The position numbers and the translations under genes were made by a program. The notes under the pieces were generated by a model. The model was not told the DNA's origin, made no database searches, and saw only the letters and a list, made by a program, of their open reading frames with translations. Positions 1 to 6,090 of a DNA stretch of 6,945 nucleotides are shown piece by piece (the first letter of the stretch is position 1; each line of letters begins with the position of its first letter). Source of the DNA: Proteobacteria bacterium UBA1847 (GTDB taxonomy: Bacteria; Pseudomonadota; Gammaproteobacteria; Steroidobacterales; Woeseiaceae); contig DDIP01000326.1 of the NCBI GenBank assembly GCA_002338605.1, positions 2,212-9,156 on the forward strand, given 5' to 3'.

Positions 1-1106
1 CCCCAGCCGATGCAACCATCATCGATTTGGGTGACCGCACGCTGTTGCCCGGCCTGTTCGATATGCACACGCACCTGACGCTGGACTTTTTCACCGGTAA
101 TCACTGGACGACCGCAGCCGTCCGGGAGTCGCCGGCAGATTGGGCGCTGTATGGCGTCACATTCGGACGACAGACCCTTGACGCGGGCTTCACCACAGTC
201 AGAGATGCAGGTGCCTGGCCAGGATTCCCCGACGTGGCCCTGATGCGTGCGGTTAACTCAGGACGCGTCACCGGGCCACGCATTTATCCGGCCGGGCACT
301 ATCTGACGATCACCGGTGGTCATTGCGATGTCACCGGATTCGCGCCGGGAATCATGGAGCTGGGCCCGAACCAGGGCGTTGCCAACGGAGTCGATGAGAT
401 TCTTCGTGCTGTCCGTTACCAGGCGAAGCACGGCGTAAAAGTCATCAAGGTTTGCGCTACGAGCGGGGTTTTTTCAGCAGGTCACCAACCCGGCGTACAA
501 CAATATTCAGACCTGGAGCTCAGAACGATTGTCGAGGAAGCATCGCGACACGGATTGAAGGTTATGGCTCATGCGCACGGTAGTGAGGGGATTCTGGCTG
601 CGGTCAAAGCCGGGGTAGCATCCATCGATCATGGTTCAATGTTGACACCAGAAATCGTCAAAGAGATGAAAAAGCGGGGCACCTACTATGTGCCGACGAT
701 TTACCTTGTAGACATTCCACTGCCCGAAAACACACCACAAGACACGATCGACAAGAGCAGCTATCTGACGCCGTTCGTTGAAAAGAGTTTTCGCATGGCC
801 GTCGATGCCGGTTTGAATATTGCACTTGGCTCCGATTCCGGCGTGTTACGGCATAACGAAGTTGGCAAGGAGTTTTATGCAATGGTACGGCGCGGCATGA
901 CGCCGCTGCACGCTTTACAGGCAGCGACTATCAATGCGGCAGACTTGCTCGGGGTGACTGACCGAGCAGAGTTCGCGCCTGGAAAACTGGCAGATATTAT
1001 TGCCGTCGACGGAAACCCGCTTGACGATATCAAGGTCATGGAACGGGTAAGCTTTGTGATGAAAGACGGCGATATCATAAAGAATCACCAGGCTGTCCTG
1101 CCTTAA
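1..1106 (+). CDS. Metal-dependent amidohydrolase (prolidase/imidazolonepropionase-like group), 5'-truncated
   Basis: The reading frame is open from base 3 to a TAA at 1104-1106, giving 367 visible residues. It enters the window already inside the fold (ADATIIDLGDRTLLPGLFDMHTHL), so the real start lies upstream and the TTG at 27 is not a start. Amidohydrolase metal-site elements appear in order: HTH (codons 66-74), a VIKVCATSG segment whose Lys (447-449) matches the carboxylated bridging lysine of this group, His in MAHAHG (570 and 576), His in SIDHG (630) and Asp in GSDSG (834). The C-terminal GKLADIIAVDGNPL stretch is the usual composite beta-sandwich closure. Characterised relatives in COG1228 include Xaa-Arg/Lys dipeptidases and organophosphate-degrading relatives; many carry a signal peptide, which cannot be checked here. 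The hydrolysed substrate is unknown, though a dipeptide is the best guess. The gene converges on hisI with 21 bp between stop codons. Confidence 0.93.
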   Translation, partial: PADATIIDLGDRTLLPGLFDMHTHLTLDFFTGNHWTTAAVRESPADWALYGVTFGRQTLDAGFTTVRDAGAWPGFPDVALMRAVNSGRVTGPRIYPAGHYLTITGGHCDVTGFAPGIMELGPNQGVANGVDEILRAVRYQAKHGVKVIKVCATSGVFSAGHQPGVQQYSDLELRTIVEEASRHGLKVMAHAHGSEGILAAVKAGVASIDHGSMLTPEIVKEMKKRGTYYVPTIYLVDIPLPENTPQDTIDKSSYLTPFVEKSFRMAVDAGLNIALGSDSGVLRHNEVGKEFYAMVRRGMTPLHALQAATINAADLLGVTDRAEFAPGKLADIIAVDGNPLDDIKVMERVSFVMKDGDIIKNHQAVLP

Positions 1107-1127
1107 ACCGCTCCGCCTGAATTGTAC

Positions 1128-1625
1128 TCAAAGAATCGTCGGATTCGGCGCGTCGCCGTAGACCTCATCGGGGTCGAATACTTTGGTCGTGTCGGTCCAC
1201 TCAAGTTCAATATGCCCATCGGATTGCTTGCGTTCGTAATCAGCCGCAACGGGAATTTTCCGGTAGAAACAGCTGCGGTAGCCGACATGACAACTGGCGC
1301 CGCCGGCGACTTCGACCCGCAACCAGATGCAGTCCTGATCGTCGTCGATCAGCAGTTCGCGGATGGTTTGCTTCAGCCCGCTGGTGGCGCCTTTGTGCCA
1401 GAGCACCTGGCGGCTGCGGCTGTAATAATGTGCTTCGCCGGTCGTGATCGAAAGCTGCAGGGCTTCCGCGTTCATATAGCCCTGCATCAGGACCTCGCCG
1501 CTGTCAACGTCGGTTGTTACGACAGTAATCAATCCACGCTCATCGAATTTGGGCGCAAGGTCGCTGCTTTCCTCGACCTGTTTGATGGATTTTCGGGCGT
1601 GAAATCTGAGGTGTTCGGCCGACAT
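1128..1625 (-). CDS. hisI: Phosphoribosyl-AMP cyclohydrolase, stand-alone HisI
   Basis: The 165-residue protein is the HisI domain, which opens the adenine ring of phosphoribosyl-AMP in the third step of cytoplasmic histidine synthesis. Family blocks seen are the [11 protein letters not shown] segment (46-56), [15 protein letters not shown] (69-83), the metal block DDDQD (94-98), and [11 protein letters not shown] (112-122) with Cys112 and Cys119. The ATG (1623-1625) is chosen because AAGGA lies 6 nt upstream on the minus strand and because it gives a sensible N-terminus; a longer in-frame extension has no family resemblance. There is no HisE domain. About 24 residues precede the core and about 40 follow it, an unusually long tail. 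The metal block is normally D-C-D-x-D; here Asp95 replaces the Cys, and Cys99 lies four residues further on. The WxKGATSG and DQDxxWLxVEVAG style recalls alphaproteobacterial HisI. No other his gene is nearby, so this could be a second copy (HisI2-like) rather than the main pathway enzyme. Confidence 0.92.
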   Translation of the reverse strand: MSAEHLRFHARKSIKQVEESSDLAPKFDERGLITVVTTDVDSGEVLMQGYMNAEALQLSITTGEAHYYSRSRQVLWHKGATSGLKQTIRELLIDDDQDCIWLRVEVAGGASCHVGYRSCFYRKIPVAADYERKQSDGHIELEWTDTTKVFDPDEVYGDAPNPTIL

Positions 1626-1631
1626 GGTGTG

Positions 1632-1636
1632 TCCTT
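1632..1636 (-). promoter_or_regulatory. Shine-Dalgarno site of hisI
   Basis: The minus strand reads AAGGA here, followed by a 6-nt spacer and the ATG at 1625-1623. It is one of the clearest ribosome binding sites in the window and fixes the hisI start against the longer open frame that continues upstream. Confidence 0.7.
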
Positions 1637-1659
1637 GGCAGGATTTTCTGCGGGCAGGA

Positions 1660-1688
1660 AGAATACCGGGCGTAGCGGTCGCCAGCAA
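1660..1688 (-). promoter_or_regulatory. Candidate sigma70-type promoter for hisI
   Basis: On the minus strand TTGCTG (1688-1683) and TATTCT (1665-1660) are separated by exactly 17 bp. They match TTGACA and TATAAT at 3/6 and 4/6 positions. Transcription would start near 1653 and leave about 28 nt before the hisI ATG, enough for the AAGGA site. The prediction rests on weak hexamers in a position where a promoter is expected; it is inference. Confidence 0.35.
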
Positions 1689-1703
1689 TATTGATATGAT
1701 TGC
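1685..1703. repeat. Imperfect inverted repeat in the hisI-cysS divergent promoter region
   Basis: GCAAT (1685-1689) and ATTGC (1699-1703) are perfect 5-bp inverted arms around a 9-bp AT-rich centre, in which only one further base pair is symmetric. The 19-bp element covers the candidate cysS -10 and overlaps the candidate hisI -35, a position suited to an operator acting on both genes. Arms this short can occur by chance, and I could not match it to a known operator consensus. Confidence 0.3.
1692..1700 (+). promoter_or_regulatory. Candidate extended -10 promoter for the cysS operon
   Basis: TGATATGAT has the TGn extension followed by TATGAT (5/6 to TATAAT), the form that tolerates a poor -35 box; indeed no good -35 is present 16-18 bp upstream. 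A start near 1707 would leave a leader of about 25 nt before the cysS ATG at 1732. It is the only AT-rich patch in the 106-bp divergent region and overlaps the inverted repeat at 1685-1703, so a bound regulator could block it. Confidence 0.4.
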
Positions 1704-1731
1704 GTCCTTTGAACGGCCCAACCACGTATTC

Positions 1732-3111
1732 ATGAGTATCCAGCTACACGACACACTGCAGGGCAGGAAAGTCCCTTTCAAGCCTCTGAAAAAAGGCGAG
1801 GTGACGATGTATCTTTGTGGCCCAACCGTATACAACTACGCGCATATCGGAAACGCGCGGCCGGCGGTTGTCTTTGACCTGCTGGCAAGACTGCTTCGTC
1901 GCAGCTACAAGCTTACGTTCGCCCGCAACATTACTGATGTCGACGACAAGATCAATGCGGCCTCGGTCGAAACCGGCAAGCCGATTGACGAGATTACCGC
2001 CCAGTTCATTACCGCCTACAATGATGACATGGGGGCGCTCGGCGTTCTACCGCCGGATGTTGAGCCGCGAGCGACGCAGCACATCGCCGAGATGATCGCG
2101 ATGATCGAAGCCCTGATCGCCAAGGGGCACGCTTACGAAGCAGAAGGTCATGTGTTGTTCGACGTATCGTCCGATCCGGAATACGGTGCGCTGTCGAAAC
2201 GCGATCTGCGCGAGATGATCGCCGGCTCACGCGTTGAGGTCGCACCGTACAAGAAAGCGGCGCATGATTTCGTGCTGTGGAAACCGTCCACACCCGAGTT
2301 ACCCGGCTGGGATTCGCCCTGGGGTCGTGGTCGACCAGGGTGGCATATCGAGTGTTCGGCCATGGCCAGGAAACACCTGGGCGAAACGATTGACATTCAT
2401 GCGGGTGGACAGGACCTGGTGTTTCCGCACCACGAGAATGAATTGGCACAAAGCTCCTGTGCGCATGACGGCGCACCCTTCGCGCGCCACTGGCTGCACA
2501 ACGGTTTTCTCAGCATAGACCACACCAAGATGTCCAAGTCGCTGGGCAATGTGTTGCTCGTGCACGATCTGATCAAGACGATCCCTGGCGAAGTTATTCG
2601 TCTTGCTTTGTTGAGTGCCCACTATCGGCAACCACTGGACTGGTCCGAAGAGACCATTGAATCGGCACGCAAGATGCTCGACCGCCTGTACGGTGCGGTG
2701 CAGGGCATTGAGGTTTCCGCTGCCGATCGCGAGGCCGCCGAGGTTCCCGAGGCACTGATCGCGGCTCTCGAAGACGACCTGAATACGCCGAAAGCATTGG
2801 CCGAATTTTTTGGACTTGCCCGCGAACTCAATAAGGCAAGGAATGATGCTGAAAAATCCGCGCTGGCGGCACAGATGTATGCCAGCGGGGAGCTGATGGG
2901 CCTGCTGGGTAATGATCCGGATGACTGGTTCGCCGGCCATGTCAAAGGCGAGTTGTCGGTCGAGGATATCGAGGCGTTGATTGACAAGCGCAACGCAGCG
3001 AAGTCAGCCGGTGACTATGCCAAAGCCGATGCTATTCGTGATCAATTGAGTAAGGATGGCATTACGATCCAGGATGGTCGCGACGGTACGAGCTGGCGCC
3101 GGAGTACCTGA
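1732..3111 (+). CDS. cysS: Cysteinyl-tRNA synthetase
   Basis: The 459-residue class I aminoacyl-tRNA synthetase charges tRNA-Cys with cysteine in the cytoplasm. The HIGH-type motif is HIGN (38-41) within [21 protein letters not shown] is at 266-270. Cys29, Cys208 (WHIECSAM), His233 and Glu237 (FPHHENE) match the four-ligand zinc site that discriminates cysteine. The DALR-type helical domain follows and the protein ends in the family's DGxxGTSWRR tail. The ATG at 1732 is chosen because it gives the N-terminus (MSIQLHDTL) and length (E. coli 461) of the family; an in-frame ATG at 1696 and the open frame back to 1624 add residues with no family counterpart. There is no clear Shine-Dalgarno. The stop TGA shares one base with the sufE ATG. 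The NARPAVVFD and [18 protein letters not shown] segments recall alphaproteobacterial rather than enteric CysS. Confidence 0.97.
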   Translation: MSIQLHDTLQGRKVPFKPLKKGEVTMYLCGPTVYNYAHIGNARPAVVFDLLARLLRRSYKLTFARNITDVDDKINAASVETGKPIDEITAQFITAYNDDMGALGVLPPDVEPRATQHIAEMIAMIEALIAKGHAYEAEGHVLFDVSSDPEYGALSKRDLREMIAGSRVEVAPYKKAAHDFVLWKPSTPELPGWDSPWGRGRPGWHIECSAMARKHLGETIDIHAGGQDLVFPHHENELAQSSCAHDGAPFARHWLHNGFLSIDHTKMSKSLGNVLLVHDLIKTIPGEVIRLALLSAHYRQPLDWSEETIESARKMLDRLYGAVQGIEVSAADREAAEVPEALIAALEDDLNTPKALAEFFGLARELNKARNDAEKSALAAQMYASGELMGLLGNDPDDWFAGHVKGELSVEDIEALIDKRNAAKSAGDYAKADAIRDQLSKDGITIQDGRDGTSWRRST

Positions 3112-3536
3112 TGACGAATGAAATTCAAATCGCACAGGAAGAACTCATCGCGGATTTCGAGCTGTTCGACGACTGGATGGACCGCTACCAGTACCTGGTT
3201 GATCTGGGCCGGCGTTTGCCCGATTTTCCGGATGCGTTACGAACAGAAGAAAATCGCATTCGCGGCTGCCAGTCGCAAGTGTGGTTTGTTCCGCAGAAAA
3301 AAAACGGGCGGCTTGAGTTTCAGGCGATCAGCGACGCCGCCATTGTGTCTGGCCTGATCGCCTTGCTGCTGCGACTCTACAGCGGCAGAAAACCGCAGGA
3401 CATACTCGATACCACGCCGGACTTCATCAAGGCACTGGATCTTGAAAGTCACCTGAGCCCCACGCGCAGTAACGGGCTTTATGCGATGCTTGAGGCGATT
3501 CGGCGCTTCGCATCGGAGGCGTTGCGGGCCGCGTGA
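3111..3536 (+). CDS. sufE: SufE-family cysteine desulfurase partner (sulfur acceptor)
   Basis: The 141-residue cytoplasmic protein has the SufE/CsdE fold. Such proteins accept persulfide sulfur from a cysteine desulfurase (SufS or CsdA) on one conserved Cys and pass it on for Fe-S cluster assembly or other thiolation. The acceptor is Cys53 in the family motif [12 protein letters not shown] (47-58). The N-terminal stretch ([16 protein letters not shown]) and the LSPTRSNGL segment (115-123) are typical. Length matches E. coli SufE (138). The ATG at 3111 overlaps the cysS stop by one base (TGATG), and GGAG at 3101-3104 sits 6 nt upstream, so coupled translation is likely. No sufBCD or sufS is visible, so whether it serves Suf, CsdA or another acceptor cannot be told; the sufE symbol could equally be csdE. 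Downstream of cysS it shares the theme of cysteine use. Confidence 0.93.
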   Translation: MTNEIQIAQEELIADFELFDDWMDRYQYLVDLGRRLPDFPDALRTEENRIRGCQSQVWFVPQKKNGRLEFQAISDAAIVSGLIALLLRLYSGRKPQDILDTTPDFIKALDLESHLSPTRSNGLYAMLEAIRRFASEALRAA

Positions 3537-3799
3537 TGGCAAGCGCAGTGAGTAACGTGCTTGCATGGCCGCTGATCCAGCTGATTCGATTCTATCGGCT
3601 GGCCCTGTCGCCCTGGCTTGGCGCCAATTGCCGCTACGACCCGAGTTGTTCATCCTATGCCATTGAAGCACTGCAGGTTCACGGTATTCTGAAAGGCGGC
3701 GCGCTGGCCGCACGTAGGATAGGGCGCTGCCACCCCTGGGGTGGGTCCGGGCACGACCCCGTGCCTGACGTGAAGACGGATGACTCCGAAGCCCGCTGA
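3536..3799 (+). CDS. yidD: Membrane protein insertion efficiency factor YidD
   Basis: The 87-residue protein (88 if the GTG at 3533 is used) belongs to the YidD family, inner-membrane-associated proteins that assist YidC-dependent membrane protein insertion. The diagnostic parts are the amphipathic N-terminal segment ([18 protein letters not shown]), [16 protein letters not shown] (31-46) and [15 protein letters not shown] (63-77), with the three family cysteines at 32, 38 and 65. The ATG at 3536 shares one base with the sufE stop (TGATG); GTG at 3533 would overlap by four bases. GGAGG at 3515-3519 is rather far upstream for either. The last 20 nt overlap the next gene. In many gammaproteobacteria yidD lies between rnpA and yidC near the origin; here it is in an unrelated operon. 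Confidence 0.95.
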   Translation: MASAVSNVLAWPLIQLIRFYRLALSPWLGANCRYDPSCSSYAIEALQVHGILKGGALAARRIGRCHPWGGSGHDPVPDVKTDDSEAR

Positions 3800-4820
3800 C
3801 TTGCTGCGCGCTGCCGCGCTGCCGCTGACCAATGTCGGCGTTCTGTTCGCACTGTTAATGTTCTGGGCGTTGCTTTGGCTGGCGGCAGCTGCGGGCATGC
3901 TCGGCGTCTGGCTGGCAATGGTGATCGTGCCCGCCCTGTTTCGCTATTTCACCAACCTTGTCGAAACCGTCGGTCGAGGACTCAAGGTCGCTCCCTTGGG
4001 TGCCGAGTTTTTCCGCTGGATTGGCGACTGGTGGAGCCTGTTTCCCGCTGTCATCGTGATTCTGATTGCCTGGGCCAGTTATACGATTCATCTATCGGCT
4101 GGCGATACAACGTTGGTCGTATTTATTCTGATAATGGCTGCGATTTACCCGGCGATGCTCGCCGTATTGTCAGTAACGCATTCACCGATGCACTCAATCA
4201 ATCCCGTCGCAATCTTTAACATGCTGCGGAGCATTGGACCTGGCTATGCCATCGCACCACTCTACCTCGGCTTGATCGTCTACATCAGCACGCTGCTGCA
4301 GCCGTTGCCGTTCATGGTCGAGTTGGCAGTCGAACTGCTGCTGCTGTTCTCGCTGCACGCCGTGATTGGTTGCCTGATCGAGCCGCACGGAATATTTGAT
4401 GACGTGTATATTCCCGATCCGGTCGAACGTACGGCAGCCGAGGTTTCGGTCGACACCGAAAAAGCGCGCGTCGATGTGCTGACTCAGGCCTACGGCCTGA
4501 TCAATCGTGGCAATCGAGAGGGCGGATTCAAACACCTGTTCGAATGGATTGGCAGCGACCCGCAGGTTCCGGCTGCGTGGGCCTGGTATTTTTCCCGCAT
4601 GCTGGAGTGGGAAAACAAGCAGCACGGCCTGTTCTTCGCGCAACACTATGTTCATGACATGCTGAAACATGGGGAGCACATACCGGCCCTGAAGGTAATC
4701 CTGCGCTGCCGAATGATTGATGAGACATGGAGGCCGCTGTCGGACGACCTGCCCGCCGCCATTCATTTGGCCGAGACGCATGGCAATATTGAGCTCGCGG
4801 CCGTGCTGAAGCGCTATTGA
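3780..4820 (+). CDS. Uncharacterised polytopic membrane protein with a soluble helical C-terminal domain
   Basis: I do not recognise a named family with confidence. The 346-residue protein has about six hydrophobic segments, roughly 17-38, 40-56, 87-105, 112-131, 157-173 and 178-202. The segments near 18-56 are rich in Leu and Ala, and an amphipathic loop (57-86) includes [16 protein letters not shown]. Layout and the [11 protein letters not shown] loop vaguely recall DUF4013-like membrane proteins; this is only an impression. After residue 203 the chain is soluble: an acidic linker (208-230) and a helical stretch (231-346) rich in Trp, His and Leu that resembles TPR-like repeats (for example LIEL-type pairs near 300-346), probably cytoplasmic. 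There is no N-terminal cleavable signal. The ATG at 3780 lies inside the end of yidD (20-nt overlap) behind a weak GAAG. Placement after yidD suggests a role in envelope or membrane biogenesis, but that is guesswork. Confidence 0.85.
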   Translation: MTPKPADLLRAAALPLTNVGVLFALLMFWALLWLAAAAGMLGVWLAMVIVPALFRYFTNLVETVGRGLKVAPLGAEFFRWIGDWWSLFPAVIVILIAWASYTIHLSAGDTTLVVFILIMAAIYPAMLAVLSVTHSPMHSINPVAIFNMLRSIGPGYAIAPLYLGLIVYISTLLQPLPFMVELAVELLLLFSLHAVIGCLIEPHGIFDDVYIPDPVERTAAEVSVDTEKARVDVLTQAYGLINRGNREGGFKHLFEWIGSDPQVPAAWAWYFSRMLEWENKQHGLFFAQHYVHDMLKHGEHIPALKVILRCRMIDETWRPLSDDLPAAIHLAETHGNIELAAVLKRY

Positions 4821-4828
4821 AGCGCTAC
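4807..4828 (+). repeat. 11-bp tandem repeat and hairpin at the stop of the membrane-protein gene
   Basis: TGAAGCGCTAT (4807-4817) is followed directly by TGAAGCGCTAC (4818-4828), differing only at the last base. The TGA of the second copy is the stop codon of the preceding gene. Because AGCGCT is self-complementary, 4810-4815 and 4821-4826 can pair as a 6-bp stem with the loop ATTGA. No T-run follows, so it is not a typical terminator. It lies 10-30 nt before the next start codon and could affect translation there. Confidence 0.6.
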
Positions 4829-4837
4829 AATGGGCGC

Positions 4838-5092
4838 ATGGATAAGCGCCTGCTAACGATTCTACGCTGCCCGGTCACCCACACTGGTCTGTCCGTCGCA
4901 AAAAAAGATACCCTTGAACGGCTGAATGCCGCGATTGCGGCCGGTCAGCTGCATAATACGGATGGCACTCTCATTGCAGAAACCCTGAAAGAGGCGCTGA
5001 TCACCGACGATGGCAAACGCCTCTATCCGGTCAATGACGGGATTCCGGTGTTGCTGGAAGACGAGGCGATCAGCATGGAGCAGCTTGATTGA
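4838..5092 (+). CDS. Trm112-family protein, long variant with a single cysteine
   Basis: The 84-residue protein starts MDKRLLTILRCPVT and ends with a YPVNDGIPVLL segment (63-73), both hallmarks of the Trm112/YcaR family. Eukaryotic and archaeal Trm112 activates methyltransferases acting on tRNA, rRNA and release factors; the bacterial function is much less settled. E. coli YcaR is about 60 residues and carries CPxC. Here the motif is CPVT with Cys11 the only cysteine, so a classical zinc knuckle is impossible, and an extra segment (about 22-58) containing LNAAIAAGQL and AETLKEAL is inserted. The ATG at 4838 gives the family N-terminus; a TTG at 4817 in the same frame is rejected. It begins 17 nt after the preceding stop and overlaps holA by 4 nt. 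Confidence 0.9.
   Translation: MDKRLLTILRCPVTHTGLSVAKKDTLERLNAAIAAGQLHNTDGTLIAETLKEALITDDGKRLYPVNDGIPVLLEDEAISMEQLD
5077..5080 (+). promoter_or_regulatory. Shine-Dalgarno site that decides the TTG start of holA
   Basis: GGAG sits 8 nt before TTG at 5089, inside the last codons of the Trm112 gene. There is no ATG or GTG at the family N-terminus, so this site and the 4-base TTGA overlap are the main support for TTG initiation. Confidence 0.6.
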
Positions 5093-6090
5093 AGATTCAG
5101 GCCAATCAGCTTTCTTCGCACCTTCTGAAATCGATTGCCCCTTGTTACCTGGTTACCGGTGACGAACCCCTGCTGGTGGACGAGGCGCTGGATGCGATTC
5201 GAGTTGCTGCTCGAAACCGGGGCTTCACTTCGCGTGAATTGCACGTTGCGACCGCCGGTTTCGACTGGAATGCGTTAATGGCGTCGACAGGCAACCTGTC
5301 CCTGTTTGCCGAGCAACGAATTATCGAGCTGAGATTGCCGACCGGAAAGCCGGGCAAAGCCGGCGGACAGGCGATCGTCGATCTCGTCGGTCAATCCGGA
5401 GCCGAGATCCTGTTCATCGTGACCGGACCAAAACTCGATCGTTCCAGCAGCGCATCGAAATGGGCGAAAGCCATCGAGCAGAAAGGCGTTGCGCTGCCGC
5501 TCTGGCCGATCGGGGTTCGTGAGTTGCCCGGCTGGATCGCGAATCGCATGCGCGCTGCCGGACTGCAACCCGATCGTGATGCGACAAGCCTGATCGCCGA
5601 CCGCGTCGAAGGCAATCTGCTGGCTGCGAAGCAGGAAATCGAAAAGTTGCGACTGATTCTCGGCGAAGGCAAGGTCACCGCGGAAGCCGTCAACAAGGCC
5701 GTTGCCAACAGCAGCCGCTATGACGTTTACAAGCTGGCCGACGCGGCGCTGGCCGGTGACGCAGGGCGCTCGGTCAAGATTCTGGGTGGGCTCAAGGCGG
5801 AAGGTGTCGAGCCCGTGATCGTCGTGTGGGCATTGACGCGGGAGCTGCGCACACTGGCGACGCTGCACGATGTGATTCGCCAGGGCGGCGATCTCGGAAG
5901 TGCAATGCAAAAGTCCGGCGTCTGGCGTAACCGGCAAGGTCTGGTCCGCAGTTGCATCAGTCGCCATCCGCAGGGCGACTTCCACAAAATGCTCAAGGCA
6001 ACCGGGCGTGCTGATGCCGCCGCCAAGGGGCAGCGTGCGGGGAACCCCTGGCATATGGCGACCGATATCGTCGTGGGTCTCGCGCAATGA
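5089..6090 (+). CDS. holA: DNA polymerase III delta subunit
   Basis: The 333-residue protein is the delta subunit of the clamp loader, which opens the beta sliding clamp and loads it onto primed DNA as part of the DnaX-delta-delta' complex. Family features seen are the N-terminal YLVTGDEPLLV (20-30), the clamp-contact region ASTGNLSLFAEQRIIELRLP (65-84) with its hydrophobic LF pair, and the EGNLLAAKQEIEKL segment (174-187) closing the AAA+-like core, followed by the helical collar domain. No Walker A motif is present, as expected for delta. The TTG at 5089 gives MKIQANQL, the family N-terminus, with GGAG 8 nt upstream. It overlaps the Trm112 stop as TTGA and the nadD start as ATGA, indicating coupled translation. 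Length is close to E. coli HolA (343). In E. coli lptE precedes holA; here a Trm112 gene takes that place. Confidence 0.95.
   Translation: MKIQANQLSSHLLKSIAPCYLVTGDEPLLVDEALDAIRVAARNRGFTSRELHVATAGFDWNALMASTGNLSLFAEQRIIELRLPTGKPGKAGGQAIVDLVGQSGAEILFIVTGPKLDRSSSASKWAKAIEQKGVALPLWPIGVRELPGWIANRMRAAGLQPDRDATSLIADRVEGNLLAAKQEIEKLRLILGEGKVTAEAVNKAVANSSRYDVYKLADAALAGDAGRSVKILGGLKAEGVEPVIVVWALTRELRTLATLHDVIRQGGDLGSAMQKSGVWRNRQGLVRSCISRHPQGDFHKMLKATGRADAAAKGQRAGNPWHMATDIVVGLAQ

Noticed and set aside
27..29. TTG as a start for the amidohydrolase
   Set aside because: The frame is open to the left edge and residues before it fit the family, so the gene is truncated by the window.
1133..1146. Hairpin GAATC-GTCG-GATTC at the hisI 3' end as a terminator
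   Set aside because: The 5-bp stem is weak, lies within the last hisI codons and is followed on the minus strand by only three T residues.
1146..1158. CGGCG-CGT-CGCCG hairpin
   Set aside because: A short GC stem inside hisI coding sequence without a T-run; expected by chance in this composition.
1122..1694. 190-codon + strand frame opposite hisI
   Set aside because: It is antisense to a well-supported HisI and shows no recognisable family.
1685..1703. A canonical Zur box
   Set aside because: The repeat lacks the TGTTATA/TATAACA-like core expected in gammaproteobacteria; kept only as a generic operator candidate.
1624..1731. 36-residue N-terminal extension of CysS
   Set aside because: It lies in the divergent promoter region, has no family counterpart and would overlap the hisI start; ATG 1732 gives the normal length.
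2299..2940. 213-codon minus-strand frame within cysS
   Set aside because: Antisense shadow of a motif-verified synthetase.
4194..4781. 195-codon minus-strand frame under the membrane-protein gene
   Set aside because: No recognisable domain, and the sense frame has coherent membrane segments and operon overlaps.
4826..4831. TACAAT as a -10 box for the Trm112-holA-nadD genes
   Set aside because: The hexamer 17 bp upstream is GTGCTG, a poor -35, no TG extension is present, and a start there would leave almost no leader before the ATG at 4838.
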